This document shows, one piece after another, positions 28,156 to 37,113 of a stretch of DNA of 64,000 nucleotides. Source of the stretch: Mycolicibacterium peregrinum (lineage in GTDB: Bacteria; Actinomycetota; Actinomycetes; Mycobacteriales; Mycobacteriaceae); contig NZ_LZSO01000025.1 of the NCBI RefSeq assembly GCF_001665785.1, positions 1-64,000 of the forward strand, given 5' to 3'. The notes below the pieces were generated by a model. The model ran no database searches, was not told where the DNA came from, and saw nothing but the letters and a program-made list of their open reading frames with translations. Made by a program: the position numbers and the translations under genes. Position 1 is the stretch's first letter; the number at the start of each line of letters is the position of its first letter.

Positions 28156-28737
28156 ACTGCCCGCACGGCCACCAAGCCACTACTCCGCAATGCCAGAGCC
28201 TTGGCGGTATTGGCTGCGGCAATGGTCCCGGTGTTCGCCGGGTGCTCGACCGACGAGCCCGCGTCCCCGGAGGCGCCTCGGACCGAGACGCAGAGCGCCG
28301 GTGGCACAGGCAGCCACGGCCCGCATTTCCCGCACTGCGGCGGCGTGAGCGATCAGACGGTGACCGAGTTGACCCAGGTGCAGGGGTTGGTCAACACCGC
28401 GACGAATTCGTCGGGCTGCCAATGGCTGCAGGGCGGCAGCATCCTGGGTCCGCACTTCTCCTTCACCTGGTTCCGGGGCAGCCCCATCGGGCGCGAACGC
28501 AAGACCGAGGAGCTGTCGCGGACCAGCGTGGAGGACATCAACATCGAGGGGCACGGCGGTTTCATCGCAGTCGGGGAGAATCCGCTCAAGGCCGGCGACG
28601 TCAACCTGTGTGAGATCGGCATCCAGTTCGACGACGATTTCATCGAGTGGTCCGTGAGCTTCGACCAGAAGCCCTATCCCGATCCGTGCGAGGTCGCCAA
28701 GGAGCTGACCCGCCAGTCGATTGTGAATTCCAAATGA
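28153..28737 (+). CDS. lprB: DUF3558 lipoprotein LprB
   Basis: 194 residues. The signal peptide ends in a lipobox VFAGC, so the mature protein is lipid-anchored on the outer face of the membrane. The mature part is DUF3558-like with Cys residues likely to pair (HCGGVS, SGCQWL, NLCEIG, DPCEVA). Gene order matches M. tuberculosis Rv1274: divergent from the ABC exporters and followed by lprC with ATGA overlap. The GTG at 28153 is chosen for its -10 spacing and because the signal peptide then has a typical basic N-terminus. Its function is unknown. Confidence 0.86.
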   Translation: MTARTATKPLLRNARALAVLAAAMVPVFAGCSTDEPASPEAPRTETQSAGGTGSHGPHFPHCGGVSDQTVTELTQVQGLVNTATNSSGCQWLQGGSILGPHFSFTWFRGSPIGRERKTEELSRTSVEDINIEGHGGFIAVGENPLKAGDVNLCEIGIQFDDDFIEWSVSFDQKPYPDPCEVAKELTRQSIVNSK

Positions 28738-29282
28738 TGACGCGACGTGGGGTTGCCGGAGCGCTCGCTGTGCTGGCCGTGTTCGCCGGGCTGACCGGGT
28801 GCACGCGCACCGTGGACGGCGCCGCGGCCAAGGAAGGGTCCAGTGGCGGTCCCAGTAACAACAAGTCCGAGAAGACGTATCCCAACCTGCTCAAGGAATG
28901 CGACGTCCTGACCACGGACATCCTGGCCAAGACGGTGGGTGCCGACCCGCTCGACATCCAGAGCACCTTCGTCGGCGCGGTGTGCCGCTGGCAGGCGGCC
29001 AACCCGGCCGGTCTGGTCGACATCACCCGGTTCTGGTACGAGCAGGGCAGCCTGGACAACGAGCGTCAGACGGCCGAGAAGCTGCAGTACGCGATCGAGC
29101 AGCGTCGGATCGCCGGTGTCGATTCGATCGTGATGAAGCCCAACGGGCTCAACGGGGCGTGCGGGGTCGCCAGTGACGCGGCCGGCGTGGTCGGCTGGTG
29201 GGTCAATCCGCAGGCGCCCGGGATCGATGCCTGCCCGATGGCCATCAAGCTGATGGAATTGACGCTGGCCACCAACTCCTAG
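28734..29282 (+). CDS. lprC: DUF3558 lipoprotein LprC
   Basis: 182 residues. A lipobox GLTGC follows a short signal peptide. The mature domain is DUF3558-like with Cys in KECDVL, AVCRWQ, GACGVA and IDACPMA. LprC and LprB are distant paralogues lying in tandem, matching Rv1275/Rv1274. The start overlaps the lprB stop (ATGA); a second ATG follows immediately. The 3' end overlaps the convergent phosphatase gene by four bases. Confidence 0.86.
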   Translation: MMTRRGVAGALAVLAVFAGLTGCTRTVDGAAAKEGSSGGPSNNKSEKTYPNLLKECDVLTTDILAKTVGADPLDIQSTFVGAVCRWQAANPAGLVDITRFWYEQGSLDNERQTAEKLQYAIEQRRIAGVDSIVMKPNGLNGACGVASDAAGVVGWWVNPQAPGIDACPMAIKLMELTLATNS

Positions 29283-29800
29283 CGGGGTACGTGGAAGCGC
29301 ACCAGTGTCGCGCCGCCGAGCGCGAGCTGGTCCCAGGGGTCGCTGGTTCGCAGCACCGCGATGGCCGATGTCGGGAACTTCAGCGAAATGCTCTCCGCCG
29401 CAGTGCGGTTGGAACCGTCTGCCAGGCCAAGGGCAACGGCGGACATGGCCGGCTCGTGCCCGATCACCAGAACCGTCGACGGCTCGGTGCCGAAACGTGA
29501 CGCGACACCGTTGATCTCGTCGATGACGGTGCCCGGCCTGGCGTCGTAGATGCGTTCGGCGTATTGCACGGGCGCCTCGATGCCGGTGCGTTCCAAGGTC
29601 TGACGGGTCCGGGTGGCCGTCGAGCACAGCACCGCGTCCACCTCGGCGAAGTTGGCCCGGATCCAGTCCCCGGCCAGCCCGGCCTCTCTGATCCCGCGCG
29701 CCGCCAACGGGCGGTCGTGGTCGGCGACCCCGTCGGGATAGCCCGACTTGGCGTGGCGCATCAGCAGCAGGGTTCTGATCGGACTGATCGAATCGGCCAT
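29279..29800 (-). CDS. SixA-type histidine phosphatase (Rv1276c-like)
   Basis: 173 residues of the histidine phosphatase superfamily. The catalytic motif is LLLMRHAKSGYP (about 13-24), with the second conserved block VLVIGHEPAMSA carrying the other catalytic His. The short length and MRHAKS motif place it with SixA-like phosphohistidine phosphatases. The ATG at 29800 (MADSISPIRT) is the natural start. It matches the Rv1276c position between lprC and the SbcD-like gene. Confidence 0.88.
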   Translation of the reverse strand: MADSISPIRTLLLMRHAKSGYPDGVADHDRPLAARGIREAGLAGDWIRANFAEVDAVLCSTATRTRQTLERTGIEAPVQYAERIYDARPGTVIDEINGVASRFGTEPSTVLVIGHEPAMSAVALGLADGSNRTAAESISLKFPTSAIAVLRTSDPWDQLALGGATLVRFHVPR

Positions 29801-29915
29801 TCCAACGAGGTTAGGCCATGCCGTCGTAGGTCCCCGGACTTGTCGGCCGCCAGTCCTACACTCGCCTTGCTCGGAAGATGGACCCACGGGGGTCGACACA
29901 GAGAGGACGGGGCCG

Positions 29916-31067
29916 ATGCGTTTTCTGCATACCGCCGACTGGCAACTCGGCATGACCCGTCATTTCCTGAACGGTGAGGCCCAGCCCCGTTACTCGGCGT
30001 CGCGCCGGGAGGCCGTCGCGGCCCTCGGCCCGGTGGCAGCGGCCTCGGGTGCGGAGTTCGTCGTGGTGTCCGGTGACGTCTTCGAGCACAACCAGTTGGC
30101 CCCGCGCGAGGTCAGCCTGTCGTTGGAGGCCATGCGTGGCATCGGGGTGCCGGTCTATCTGCTGCCGGGCAACCACGATCCACTCGACGCCGCGTCGGTC
30201 TACACCAGTGCGCTGTTCACCGCCGAATGCCCCGACAACGTCGTGGTGCTCGATCGCGCCGGCGTGCACGAGGTGCGCCAGGGGCTGGAGATCGTCGCGG
30301 CGCCGTGGCGGTCCAAGGCACCCACCTCAGATCTGATCGGGGACGTGCTGGCCGATCTCCCCGCTGACGGTGTCACCCGGGTTGTGGTGGGTCACGGCGG
30401 CGTCGACATCCTCGATCCGGACAAGGACAAGCCGTCACTGATCCGGCTGGGTGCCGTCGAGTCCGCGTTGGCGCGCGGTGCCGTTCACTATGTGGCGTTG
30501 GGGGACAAGCACTCCCGCACCGAGGTCGGCTCGACGGGCCGGGTCTGGTACTCGGGTTCACCCGAAGTGACCAACTACGACGACATCGAAACGGATCCGG
30601 GGCATGTCCTGGTCGTCGACATCGACGAGACCGCCCCGGACCGGCCGGTGCGGGTGGAGTCCGAACGGGTGGGCCGGTGGCGCTTCGTCACCCTGCGCCG
30701 TGAGGTGGACACCGACCGCGACGTGGCCGATCTGGATCTGAACCTGGATCTGTTGGCGGACAAGGAACGCACCGTGGTGCGTCTGGCGTTGACGGGCTCA
30801 CTGACCGTGACCGACAAGGCGGCACTCGACGCCTGTCTCGACAAGTACGCCCGGTTGTTCGCCGCCCTCACCGAGTGGGAGCGGCACACCGAGATCGCCG
30901 TGTTGCCTGCCGACGGCGAATTCGACGACCTGGGTATCGGTGGATTCGCGGCGGCCGCGGTGGACGAGTTGGTGGCCACCGCCCGTACCGAAGGAGTCGG
31001 GGCCGACGACGCCAGGGCGGCGCTTGGGCTGCTGCTGCGCCTGGTCGACCGGGGGAGTGCGGCATGA
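29916..31067 (+). CDS. SbcD/Mre11-like nuclease subunit (Rv1277-like)
   Basis: 383 residues. Calcineurin-like phosphoesterase motifs occur in order: FLHTADWQLG, VSGDVFEHN, LPGNHDP, VVGHGG and ALGDKHSRTEV. These ligate two metals for a DNA exo/endonuclease. The protein continues into a capping region as in SbcD. It overlaps the next gene, a large coiled-coil ATPase (ATGA), consistent with an SbcCD-like complex for repair. Start ATG at 29916 is decided by the MRFLHTADW family start. A TACACT -10-like box lies at 29857-29862. Confidence 0.9.
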   Translation: MRFLHTADWQLGMTRHFLNGEAQPRYSASRREAVAALGPVAAASGAEFVVVSGDVFEHNQLAPREVSLSLEAMRGIGVPVYLLPGNHDPLDAASVYTSALFTAECPDNVVVLDRAGVHEVRQGLEIVAAPWRSKAPTSDLIGDVLADLPADGVTRVVVGHGGVDILDPDKDKPSLIRLGAVESALARGAVHYVALGDKHSRTEVGSTGRVWYSGSPEVTNYDDIETDPGHVLVVDIDETAPDRPVRVESERVGRWRFVTLRREVDTDRDVADLDLNLDLLADKERTVVRLALTGSLTVTDKAALDACLDKYARLFAALTEWERHTEIAVLPADGEFDDLGIGGFAAAAVDELVATARTEGVGADDARAALGLLLRLVDRGSAA

Positions 31068-33697
31068 AATTGCACCGCCTGGTCCTGACCAACTACCGCG
31101 GCGTCACCCACCGCGAGATCGAATTCCCCGATCACGGTGTGGTGGTCGTCAGTGGCGCCAACGAGATCGGCAAGTCCTCGATGATCGAGGCACTGGATCT
31201 GCTGCTCGAGGCCAAAGACCGCTCGGGCAAGAAGGAAGTCAAGCAGGTCAAGCCGACGCATGCCGACGTCGGCGCCGAGGTGATGGCCGAAATATCTACC
31301 GGCCCTTACCGTTTCATGTACCGCAAGCGCTTTCACAAGCGTGCCGAGACCCAGCTGACAGTGCTGGCGCCGGTACGCGAGCAGCTCAGCGGGGACGAGG
31401 CGCACGAGCGGGTGCTGACCATGCTCGCCGAGACGGTCGACACCAGCCTGTGGCAGGCCCAGCGGGTCCTGCAGTCCAGCTCCACCGCACCGGTCGACCT
31501 CTCGGGCTCGGACGCGTTGGCCCGCGCCCTCGACGTGGCAGCCGGTGAGGCGGTCGCACTCTCCGGGGACGAGCCGCTGCTGGTCGAACGCATCGACGCG
31601 GAGTATCTGCGCTACTTCACCGCCACCGGCCGCCCCACCGGTGAGTGGGCGGCTGTGACCAAGCGGTTGGCCGCCGCCGAGGGCGAGATGGCGAAATGCG
31701 CCGCGGCGGTGGCCGAGGTCGACGACGCGGTGCGCCGGCATGCCGAGCTCAGCGCCGAGGTCGCCGGACTGTCCGGTGAGCGCGAAGTGGCCCACGCCGC
31801 CCTGGTGGCGGCGCGCAAGGACGCCGAGGCGGTTGCCGCACTGGTGCAACGGCTCAAAGAGGCCGAGGTGGTGGCCGAGGCCGCCAGGGTGGCGCAGGCC
31901 GCCGCGGCCGCTGCCCTCACCGAACGCCGACGGCTGCGCGCCGACCTCGACGAGCGGGCCACCACGATCACCGAACTGCAGGCCGCGCTCAGTGTGGCCG
32001 ACGGTGAGTCCACCACCGCCCGTGAGGTTCACGAGGCCGCCGAGGCCGTGGCCGAACAGGCTCGGGTGGCAGCCCAGGAGCGCGAAGCCAGGGTCGAGTC
32101 CGCCCGCGCCACCCTGACGCAGATGACCGACCGCGACGAGGCCGACCGGTTGGCCGCCAAGCTGAGCAGGATCGACGCCGGTGTGCGTGAACTCGACCGG
32201 ATCAACCGCGACCTGGCCGGGATCACGCTCGACGATGCGGGAATGCGGGCCGTCGAGGCCGCCGCGATTGCGGTGGAACGCGCCGCGGGGCAGGCCGAAC
32301 TCGCCTCGGCGCGAATCGAACTCGTCGCCGCCCAGAACCTCGATGTCCGGGTGGATGCGGCCGGGGTCGCTCTGGAGGCCGGCAGCCCATGGTCGGTCAA
32401 CACCACCGCCGAGACCGAGATCGCCGTGCCCGGTGTGCTCACCGTCCGCGTGGTGCCGGGCACGCCGGCCGCGCAGACACAGGCTCGTCTCGACGAGGCG
32501 CAGAACGTGTTGTCCGCCGCGCTGACCGCGGCCGGGGTTGACGGCGTGGAAGCTGCGCGGGCCCTCGACTCGCGGCGGCGGGAACTGATCGGCAGCCGGG
32601 ATCGGTTGCGCGCCACCGTCGAAGCGCTCACGGGCGATGACCAGTTGGCCGATCTGCGAGCCCGGCTGGCGCACCTGCGTGCCGAGCAGCCCGACGAGGC
32701 CGGGTTGTTCGAGCTGGCCGGGCCCACCGATATCGCCACCGCCCGCAGTGAACTCGATACCGCGGTGAAGGTGCACCGCCAGGCCGTGGCCGACTGCGAG
32801 ACCAGCCGCAAGGTGGTCGTCGCGGCGGTCCAGAAGCTCACGGAGAAGTCGACCCGCTGCAGCGTGCTGCGCGAGAAGCTCACCACCGCCCAGGCCGAGT
32901 TGACGGTCGCGGCCGGTCGGCTGGAGGTCCAGCGTGCGCAAGCCGGGGACGATGAGTTGGCGCTCAAGGCTCAGACCACCGAGGACGAAGCCACCGCCAC
33001 CGCAGGCCACGCGACCACGTTGCGTACCGAATTATCTGCCACCGCACCGGACTCTGTGAAGGTTGCCCTCGACGAGGCGGCCCGGCGCGCGGAGGCGCTG
33101 GATGCTCGCCACGGGGCGGCGGCCGATGCGCTGCGGGAGCTGGCCGCGCAACTCAAGGTCTACGGCACCCAGGGGCGCAAGGGGCATCTCGATGCTGCCG
33201 AGACCGAACGCGAGCACGCCCACGCCGAGTACCTCCGGGTGCACCGCCGGGCCCGCGCGGCCGAGACGCTGCGGACGGTCATGGCGCGCCACCGCGATGC
33301 CACCCGGCAGCGCTACGCCGATCCGTTCCGCCTCGAGGTGCAGCGGCTGGGCCGGCTCGTCTTCGGTGAGGATTTCGAGGTCGACGTCGACAGCGACCTC
33401 AACATCCGGACCCGCACGCTGTCCGGTCGCACGGTGCCCTATGAGTCGCTGTCGGGCGGCGCCAAGGAGCAGCTGGCCATTGTCGCGCGGCTGGCCGGCG
33501 CGGCGATGGTGGCCAAGGAGGACAGCGTGCCCGTCGTCATCGACGACGCCCTCGGTTTCACCGATCCGGACCGGCTGACCAAGATGGGAGCGGTGTTCGA
33601 CGCGGTCGGCGGAGACGGGCAGGTCATCGTGCTCACCTGCAGCCCGGAGCGTTACGCGAGCATCCAGGGCGCGCACCACATCGCGTTGACGGCCTAG
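31064..33697 (+). CDS. SbcC/Rad50-like ATPase without a zinc hook (Rv1278-like)
   Basis: 877 residues. N-terminal Walker A SGANEIGKSS (about 31-39), long Ala/Glu/Arg-rich coiled coils, then signature LSGGAKEQLAI (about 797) and Walker B VPVVIDDALGF (about 823). It should form the ATPase of an SbcCD-like DNA end-processing complex with the overlapping upstream nuclease. Rad50/SbcC proteins carry a CxxC zinc hook at the coil apex. None exists here; the four Cys I see are isolated. Mid-coil residues about 425-470 instead form a beta-rich segment (DVRVDAAGVALEAGSPW, VPGVLTVRVVPG). The apex must therefore join by another means. Confidence 0.9.
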   Translation: MKLHRLVLTNYRGVTHREIEFPDHGVVVVSGANEIGKSSMIEALDLLLEAKDRSGKKEVKQVKPTHADVGAEVMAEISTGPYRFMYRKRFHKRAETQLTVLAPVREQLSGDEAHERVLTMLAETVDTSLWQAQRVLQSSSTAPVDLSGSDALARALDVAAGEAVALSGDEPLLVERIDAEYLRYFTATGRPTGEWAAVTKRLAAAEGEMAKCAAAVAEVDDAVRRHAELSAEVAGLSGEREVAHAALVAARKDAEAVAALVQRLKEAEVVAEAARVAQAAAAAALTERRRLRADLDERATTITELQAALSVADGESTTAREVHEAAEAVAEQARVAAQEREARVESARATLTQMTDRDEADRLAAKLSRIDAGVRELDRINRDLAGITLDDAGMRAVEAAAIAVERAAGQAELASARIELVAAQNLDVRVDAAGVALEAGSPWSVNTTAETEIAVPGVLTVRVVPGTPAAQTQARLDEAQNVLSAALTAAGVDGVEAARALDSRRRELIGSRDRLRATVEALTGDDQLADLRARLAHLRAEQPDEAGLFELAGPTDIATARSELDTAVKVHRQAVADCETSRKVVVAAVQKLTEKSTRCSVLREKLTTAQAELTVAAGRLEVQRAQAGDDELALKAQTTEDEATATAGHATTLRTELSATAPDSVKVALDEAARRAEALDARHGAAADALRELAAQLKVYGTQGRKGHLDAAETEREHAHAEYLRVHRRARAAETLRTVMARHRDATRQRYADPFRLEVQRLGRLVFGEDFEVDVDSDLNIRTRTLSGRTVPYESLSGGAKEQLAIVARLAGAAMVAKEDSVPVVIDDALGFTDPDRLTKMGAVFDAVGGDGQVIVLTCSPERYASIQGAHHIALTA

Positions 33698-33727
33698 TCT
33701 TTTGAGGCCGTCTGGGCCCGCAGCTAG

Positions 33728-35080
33728 CTACGCAACTGCATGCGGGGCACCCAGAGCGGGCGACAGCTGTGTCAACCCCAGATGATCGCGCAGAGTGTTG
33801 CCGGTGTACTCGCTGCGGAACAGGCCCCGCCGTTGCAGCTCGGGCACGACGTAGTCGACGAAATCGTTGAAGGTTCCCGGGGTTTGGGCCGCCGACACCA
33901 TGAATCCGTCGGCCTCTCCGGCCTTGAACGACTCCTCGATCTGGTCGGCAACCTGTGTTGCGGTGCCCACGAACTGGGGCAGCAGGACTCCCTGGGCATA
34001 CCACTTGCCGACATCGCGCAGAGTCAGGTTGTCGCGGTTGGCTACCCGGCGTGCGGTGTCGAACAGCCCCTGCGTGCCGGATACCTGCACGTCCTCCACC
34101 GGGGCGTCGAGGTCGTAGCCGGAGAAGTCGTGGTCGGTGTGCACGCTCAGCGTGATCAGACCCGAGATCGGATCGGCAAGGTCGTTGTGGAATGCCTGCT
34201 TCTCGCGGGCGATGGACTCGGTCTCGCCGATGAACGGGATGAATGCCGGGAAGATCAACACACCGTCGGGGTTGCGCCCGAAGTTGCTTGCGCGGGATTT
34301 GACGTCGTCGTAGTAGGCGCGCCGGCCTTCTGGGGTGGGGTCGATCTCGAAGATCGCTTCGGCCCATTTGGCGGCGAAGTCGCGGCCGGTGTTCGATGAC
34401 CCGGCCTGAATCAACACTGGCCGGCCCTGCGGAGAATGCGGCACGTTGAGTGGCCCGCGGGTGCGGAAGTACTGTCCTTCGTGGTCGACGTGACGGACCC
34501 GTGAGGGGTCTGCGAATACGCCGTCTGTCTTGTCGAGCACCAGTGCGTCGGGTTCCCAACTCGACCACAGCTCCAGTGCGGTACTGACGAACTCCTCGGC
34601 TCGCTCGTAGCGGAACTCGTGATCGAGGTGATCGTCGTGCCCGAAGTTCTGCGCCTCGCTCTGAGTCAGTGAGGTGACGATATTCCAGGCCACCCGGCCA
34701 CGTGTGATGTGGTCCAGACTCGCGAAGATGCGGGCCAGTTCGTAAGGGTGAAAATAGGTGGCTGACTTGGTGATCGCCACCCCGAGCTTCGAGGTCACCG
34801 CGCCGATACTGGCAGCCACGATCGACGGGTCCAGAGTCGCCGTGGCCTGGGTACCACGCCGCAGCGGTTCGGTGATGTCGGCCCCGTAGCGCACCGGGGC
34901 CGCCAGCAGATCGGCGAAGAACACGAAATCGAACTTGCCGCGCTCGAGAATGCGTCCGATGCGGTGGTAGTAGTCAGGCGTCGTGAATGCGGTGTCACTG
35001 CCCGGGTGGCGCCACGCAGCGTGACTGTGGGTGACCTGAGAGGCGATCTGGAACCCGCCGAGATGCAGTTGTCTTGTCAT
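33728..35080 (-). CDS. LLM-class FMN-dependent monooxygenase (NtaA/SnaA/DszA type)
   Basis: 450 residues. Sequence landmarks of the NtaA/SnaA/SoxA branch of bacterial luciferase-like monooxygenases are visible: RGRVAWNIVTSLTQSEAQNFG, HEGQYFRTRGPLNVPHSPQGRPVLIQAGSS and GTFNDFVDYVVPELQRRGLFR. These enzymes use FMNH2 and oxygen on organosulfur, chelator or related compounds. It follows an acyl-CoA-dehydrogenase-fold monooxygenase by 40 bases on the same strand, a pairing common in sulfur-scavenging clusters. The specific substrate is not evident. Confidence 0.88.
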   Translation of the reverse strand: MTRQLHLGGFQIASQVTHSHAAWRHPGSDTAFTTPDYYHRIGRILERGKFDFVFFADLLAAPVRYGADITEPLRRGTQATATLDPSIVAASIGAVTSKLGVAITKSATYFHPYELARIFASLDHITRGRVAWNIVTSLTQSEAQNFGHDDHLDHEFRYERAEEFVSTALELWSSWEPDALVLDKTDGVFADPSRVRHVDHEGQYFRTRGPLNVPHSPQGRPVLIQAGSSNTGRDFAAKWAEAIFEIDPTPEGRRAYYDDVKSRASNFGRNPDGVLIFPAFIPFIGETESIAREKQAFHNDLADPISGLITLSVHTDHDFSGYDLDAPVEDVQVSGTQGLFDTARRVANRDNLTLRDVGKWYAQGVLLPQFVGTATQVADQIEESFKAGEADGFMVSAAQTPGTFNDFVDYVVPELQRRGLFRSEYTGNTLRDHLGLTQLSPALGAPHAVA

Positions 35081-35120
35081 GTCGTTCCTGTCGATGCAAG
35101 CAGAAGTCGCGGGTCGGCGA

Positions 35121-36335
35121 TCAGAAGTAGGCGTTCGACGGAACAGGCGTGCCGTGCAAGAGGTTCTGGCCGATCACCCGGGCCTTGTACGCCACCGGGT
35201 TGTGCAGGGTGATGGTCCGGATGTTTCGCCAGTGCCGGTCCAGGTTGCGCTGCCGTGAGGCCGCACTGGCCCCGCCGAGTTCCAGCAGTCGGGTGGCCGC
35301 CTCGGGCGCGACGTCGTCGAGGTGCACTTTCACTTTGGCAACCTTGAGCTGCGCTTCGGCCGCGAGCCGAGGGTCGGGCACCCCGTCGACGGCAGAATCC
35401 GTCGCCGCGCCGATCGCCGACGCCGCGTCCAGCACGGCGGCCCGCGCGACGTAGGCCGTGCTGGCCAGGACCCCGAGTTGGCGCTGCAGCAGGGGATCGT
35501 CGGTGGGCCGCTCGGTGACGGCATGGCTGAAGTTGCGCTCGCGGGAGCGCAGCAGCGCCACTCCGTCGTCTACGACATTGGCCAGAATTCCGGCCACCAC
35601 CGCGTGGATGAACAACTGCAGTGAGGCGTACTGCACGGTTGGAACCGGTTCGGCGTCATACGGGGTGTCGGAAAGGATCTCGTCGGCAGCGACCGTGACG
35701 TCGGTGAACGTCGTGGTGCCGGTTCCGGTGCGGCGCTGGCCGAAACCGTCCCAGTCGTCGACGAGCCGCACGCCTTCGCGGTCGGTGGGAACCAGGACGT
35801 TGGCCACCGAGTCGTGGTCGGTGGTGGCGGTCACGGTCAGGTAGTCCGAGAACAGGGTGCCGGTGCTGTAGTACTTTTCGCCGGTGAGCCGGTAGGCGCC
35901 GGCACCGTCGGCCAGCAGCCGGGTGTTGAACACCAGGCTGCCCACGGCCAATGAGCCCTTCTCGCTGAATGCGTTACCGAAGATCTTGCCCTCGGCGATC
36001 TTGCCCAGCCAGTGCGCCGACACCGGATCCTGCGCATTGCGCAGGCGCTCCTCGGTGAACCAGAAGTGCGTCCGGAAGATGTGGGCCACGATCGGGTCGG
36101 CCTTGGCCACGTCGATCACAGCGGAAAAGAGCTGCGGCACAGTGAATCCGGAGCCGCCGAGGGACTCGGGCAGACGCAGGGTGCCGAACCCGGCCCGCTT
36201 GAGCGCCGCAACCTGATCGAAAGGGTTCTCGTCGTTCAGGTCGCGGTCCTTGGCGCCTGAGGCGATCGAGGCCAGCAGGTCATCCCACTCCGGGGTTCCG
36301 GGCTGGACGTGGGTCACGTTCTCGACGGTGGTCAT
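35121..36335 (-). CDS. Acyl-CoA dehydrogenase-fold flavin monooxygenase (SfnB/DszC-like)
   Basis: 404 residues with acyl-CoA dehydrogenase architecture: helical N-terminus, FGNAFSEKGSLAVGS beta region, and a C-terminal helical domain ending GGASAASRQRNLDRHWRNIRTITLHNP. The last motif is typical of the SfnB/DszC group, which are flavin monooxygenases acting on sulfur compounds. It lacks an obvious catalytic Glu context for acyl-CoA dehydrogenation. The start ATG at 36335 (MTTVENVTHV) excludes a short non-coding extension. It probably forms an operon with the downstream LLM enzyme and possibly the upstream TetR gene, 45 bases away. Confidence 0.86.
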   Translation of the reverse strand: MTTVENVTHVQPGTPEWDDLLASIASGAKDRDLNDENPFDQVAALKRAGFGTLRLPESLGGSGFTVPQLFSAVIDVAKADPIVAHIFRTHFWFTEERLRNAQDPVSAHWLGKIAEGKIFGNAFSEKGSLAVGSLVFNTRLLADGAGAYRLTGEKYYSTGTLFSDYLTVTATTDHDSVANVLVPTDREGVRLVDDWDGFGQRRTGTGTTTFTDVTVAADEILSDTPYDAEPVPTVQYASLQLFIHAVVAGILANVVDDGVALLRSRERNFSHAVTERPTDDPLLQRQLGVLASTAYVARAAVLDAASAIGAATDSAVDGVPDPRLAAEAQLKVAKVKVHLDDVAPEAATRLLELGGASAASRQRNLDRHWRNIRTITLHNPVAYKARVIGQNLLHGTPVPSNAYF

Positions 36336-36380
36336 GGCACCGTTGTATCCGGACCGGCTATCGGTGGGCACGCGTTTGGA

Positions 36381-36992
36381 TCAGCCCGAACCTAAGCCCT
36401 TCACCCGCATACCGTAGAGATAGGTGGTCAGGTATTCGTCGATCACATGGGCCCGCACCTCGGGGGTGTCGGGAATGGTGATCAGCAGTGCGTAGAGCCC
36501 GGCGAAAAACGATGCGCTGTTGTGCAACACGTCCACCGTGTCCGGGATCTCGCCGGCGTCCCTGGCGCGCTGGAGCTCGTCGATCAATGCGACCAGCACG
36601 GGATGGTGTTCCCATTCCTCCGAGGGTGGGCGGGTCGTGGAAAAATGCAGCGCCAGAAAATCTTTGAACAACGGACGGCCCAGCCGCCGCTCCAGCTTCT
36701 CCAGCACGCGCACGGATTCGGTGAGGGTGGCGCGCACATCGTGCGGTGCGGCGAAGAATCGGATGAGCTCGGCAGCCATCCGGGCTTCCTCGCGCTGTTC
36801 CAGTTCCACCAGGACGTGTTCCTTGGTGGGGAAGTGAAAGAAGAAGGTGCCGTGGGCGACGCCCGCGGCGGACGCGATCGCGGCGGTGTCGGCAGCGGCC
36901 ATGCCCCCGCGCTTGAACTCGGCGATCGCGGCCCCGAGTAGCCGTTCACGGGTCTGCTGACCCTTGCGGCTGCGGGGGGTGGCGTGGAGCAC
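36381..36992 (-). CDS. TetR/AcrR-family transcriptional regulator
   Basis: 203 residues. The N-terminal helix-turn-helix (TRERLLGAAIAEFKRGGMAAADTAAIASAAGVAHGTFFFHFPTK, with the FFHFPTK end) is typical. The C-terminal ligand domain is unassigned. Start is GTG at 36992. It is divergent from the membrane/NorE-like operon across 121 bp carrying two related palindromes, so it probably represses both itself and that operon. It also precedes the flavin monooxygenase genes in the same orientation, so it may be their first cistron. Confidence 0.88.
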   Translation of the reverse strand: MLHATPRSRKGQQTRERLLGAAIAEFKRGGMAAADTAAIASAAGVAHGTFFFHFPTKEHVLVELEQREEARMAAELIRFFAAPHDVRATLTESVRVLEKLERRLGRPLFKDFLALHFSTTRPPSEEWEHHPVLVALIDELQRARDAGEIPDTVDVLHNSASFFAGLYALLITIPDTPEVRAHVIDEYLTTYLYGMRVKGLGSG

Positions 36993-37014
36993 GGCCTCAT
37001 GCTACGTCACAGAT

Positions 37015-37032
37015 AACTGACTGCGCTCAGTT
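37015..37032. promoter_or_regulatory. TetR-type operator, copy 1
   Basis: AACTGA-CTGCGC-TCAGTT is a perfect inverted repeat with 6-bp arms, 22 bases upstream of the tetR start. It shares CTGACTG-N3-TCAGT with copy 2 at 37083-37100. Confidence 0.6.
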
Positions 37033-37082
37033 CTGTTCTTTCCTTTGAGGCATGTAACCGCTACGGTTTCGAGTAACAGTTG

Positions 37083-37100
37083 TTCTGACTGAAGTCAGTA
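37083..37100. promoter_or_regulatory. TetR-type operator, copy 2
   Basis: TTCTGACTGAAGTCAGTA contains the perfect palindrome CTGACT-GA-AGTCAG (37085-37098), immediately before the ribosome site of the divergent membrane operon. The two copies lie 68 bp apart centre to centre. A TACGGT -10-like box (37062-37067) lies between them. Confidence 0.6.
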
Positions 37101-37113
37101 TTTGGAGGTCGGC

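Noticed and set aside
30575..33010. 811-residue open frame on the minus strand across the SbcC-like gene
   Set aside because: It is the antisense shadow of a high-GC coding region with Gly/Arg/His-rich low-complexity translation and no domain; the plus-strand frame has clear ATPase motifs.
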